A DNA stretch of 64,000 nucleotides from Exobasidium rhododendri (lineage: Eukaryota; Basidiomycota; Exobasidiomycetes; Exobasidiales; Exobasidiaceae), in assembly GCA_026210745.1 (NCBI GenBank), contig CP110632.1, positions 4,773,001 to 4,837,000 on the forward strand, written 5' to 3'. Below are positions 62,713 to 64,000 of this stretch, piece after piece (within the stretch, counting starts at the first letter, position 1; every line of letters starts with the position of its first letter). The notes beneath the pieces are model-generated. The model did no database searches and was not told where the DNA came from. It saw only the letters and a list, made by a program, of their open reading frames with translations. The translations under genes were made by a program, and so were the position numbers.

Positions 62713-64000
62713 TCAATCTACTGCATCCCGTTTCCCTTTTGTGTTGTCAATCTGGCCTACGAACTCGCCATGACACACCTGTATCTGTATTTCCTCACTG
62801 CATCTCTGTATTCTTACTTTTCTCTCTGTCTTTTTCACATTTGCTGCACTAATCGCAAATATCTATATAGTACCGCATTACCTTGACAAGCCTGACTGTT
62901 CTGACAATCCCTTTCAAAGGCCGAAGTCCGCTAATGGTCATGATCATACATATTCTCTTCGAGGCATGCTATCGAAGAAAGCTTGAAGCTAGCTAGCGAA
63001 AGAGAGGGGGGAGCTAATTCACTTCCTGGGCTACTTGGATCACATCATAGCAGGACCCTCGCATTGACTTTCACTTCGATCCCTTATGGCCGATGATCCT
63101 GTCGCTAAGGATTGCTGCTGCTGCTGCTGCTAGTCGCAAATTGGGTACAGTGATCGATGGCACCTTGGTCTGCTCTCCTCGTGATCGTGCCTTACCGTCC
63201 TACGAATGAGAAGAGAAAGCTGAATTGGAAGGGGGGAGAAATGCCAACCCCCCCATTTTCGCACGCGCTAATACGGTGATAGCAAAGAGGGGAAAATCGA
63301 CGCTAAAGATAGGGATAGTTATACATACCATAGTGTGATATCCTGCTATCATTCAATATCGAAGCATACATCTACCTTTGTAAGTGAGAAACACTTAGCG
63401 AGCAGCACTCATGAGAATCCTTGCATTACTCATGAATACGTCGCTGTGAAATTGTGCATGTGGTGCGTTCCTCTCTATGCAGAATTGAGGCATGTCAAGA
63501 CTCAATCAATCAGATGTAAGGCAGAAGAGTGGAATTTTAAAAGGGGAGAGGTGCCCCTTTCCATGGCATGTTTCAAGTGTACCTGGGAAAAGCATGACAC
63601 ATCAGACGGATCACTTTGCACTCCGTCCTTAGGGGGGAGCCGAAAGGGTGGCTTGGGGGTACCGAGAATAGACACTGAGACGTGGCGATCGCAAGTGTCA
63701 CTACATTTGAGTACAGCGTGGCCGGAGGAACAGGGAAAATAAAATCCGACTCTTGATCCGGAGCACGCGCGCTCAACCAGAAGCGGGAAGCAGGGTTTTC
63801 TGCAGTTGGATTTATTTGCACGATAGGGAGTGAGTGAGACATGACATGCCTCCCTCGCACCCACAGCCTCGTACCGCAGGGCTTTGATCGGTGGGATGTG
63901 CCTGGTAAAGAAAGACCCACTACGGGTGATTTCGATAAGGCCCGCCCGCATTTGGGGCCAACGGATTATGAAACACGAATGCCAGTGAGAAGCGGTACGG
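62713..64000. other. Gene-free right end, 1.3 kb
   Basis: Contains a short TGC microsatellite at about 63113-63131 and gctagctagc near 62990. Overlapping frames of 115-149 codons on both strands at 63.3-63.95 kb lack a credible start, domain or splice pattern. Confidence 0.45.

Noticed and set aside
63335-63951. Overlapping frames of 115-149 codons on both strands near the right end
   Set aside because: Composition is atypical of the neighbouring genes, there are no domains, and no splice pattern or leader.

Overview
This window reads as nuclear DNA of a filamentous or yeast-like fungus, most likely a basidiomycete and plausibly a plant-associated smut relative (Ustilaginomycotina). Supporting signs are genes on both strands split by many 36-90 nt introns with GTGAGT-type donors and CTGAC/CTAAC-like branch sites, Zn2Cys6 and bZIP regulators, an ergosteryl-aspartate synthase, a CYP504-type P450, and a run of secreted low-cysteine paralogues. 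The lineage is inferred from gene content and intron style. No rRNA, tRNA, CRISPR array or intact mobile element was recognised.

Layout. 1-8.5 kb: an old-yellow-enzyme reductase cut by the window edge, a PQ-loop membrane protein, the single-exon AspRS-DUF2156 fusion (erdS) and a Zn2Cys6 regulator. 9-15 kb: five secreted-protein genes. Four share a basic, about 100-residue core, and one of these carries an exact DLNxxP (EAR-type) motif. 15.5-23.7 kb: a monocarboxylate-type MFS transporter, an aromatic aminotransferase with a Gcn4-type promoter site, an NmrA-like protein and a second Zn2Cys6 regulator. 24-36.5 kb: an adenylation-carrier-condensation synthetase, a secreted agmatinase-like ureohydrolase, a MATE exporter, a bZIP factor and a GABA/putrescine-type permease. 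36.8-46.7 kb: a P450-fold protein without its haem cysteine, a GMC oxidoreductase, and a homogentisate block (homogentisate dioxygenase, CYP504 P450, fumarylacetoacetase). 47-55.7 kb: two more secreted proteins, an aquaporin, a type-B carboxylesterase and a secreted repeat/membrane protein. 56-64 kb: a short pogo-transposase-derived protein, a cyclophilin, a gene-poor 3 kb and a small Zn2Cys6 protein.

How the parts may work together. The homogentisate genes form a coherent phenylacetate/tyrosine-ring catabolic unit: CYP504 hydroxylates phenylacetates, HmgA opens the homogentisate ring, FahA cleaves fumarylacetoacetate. The isomerase step is not in the window. The aminotransferase 20 kb away and the GMC oxidase could feed it, which is inference. 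The neighbouring synthetase, agmatinase, MATE and permease could form an agmatine/putrescine uptake or acyl-polyamine system, also inference.

The most novel-looking element is the 9-13.6 kb secreted family: basic, cysteine-free mature proteins with a shared core, one of them with a plant-corepressor (TOPLESS) docking motif. The P450-fold protein that has lost all catalytic haem-binding signatures yet keeps an open frame is the second.
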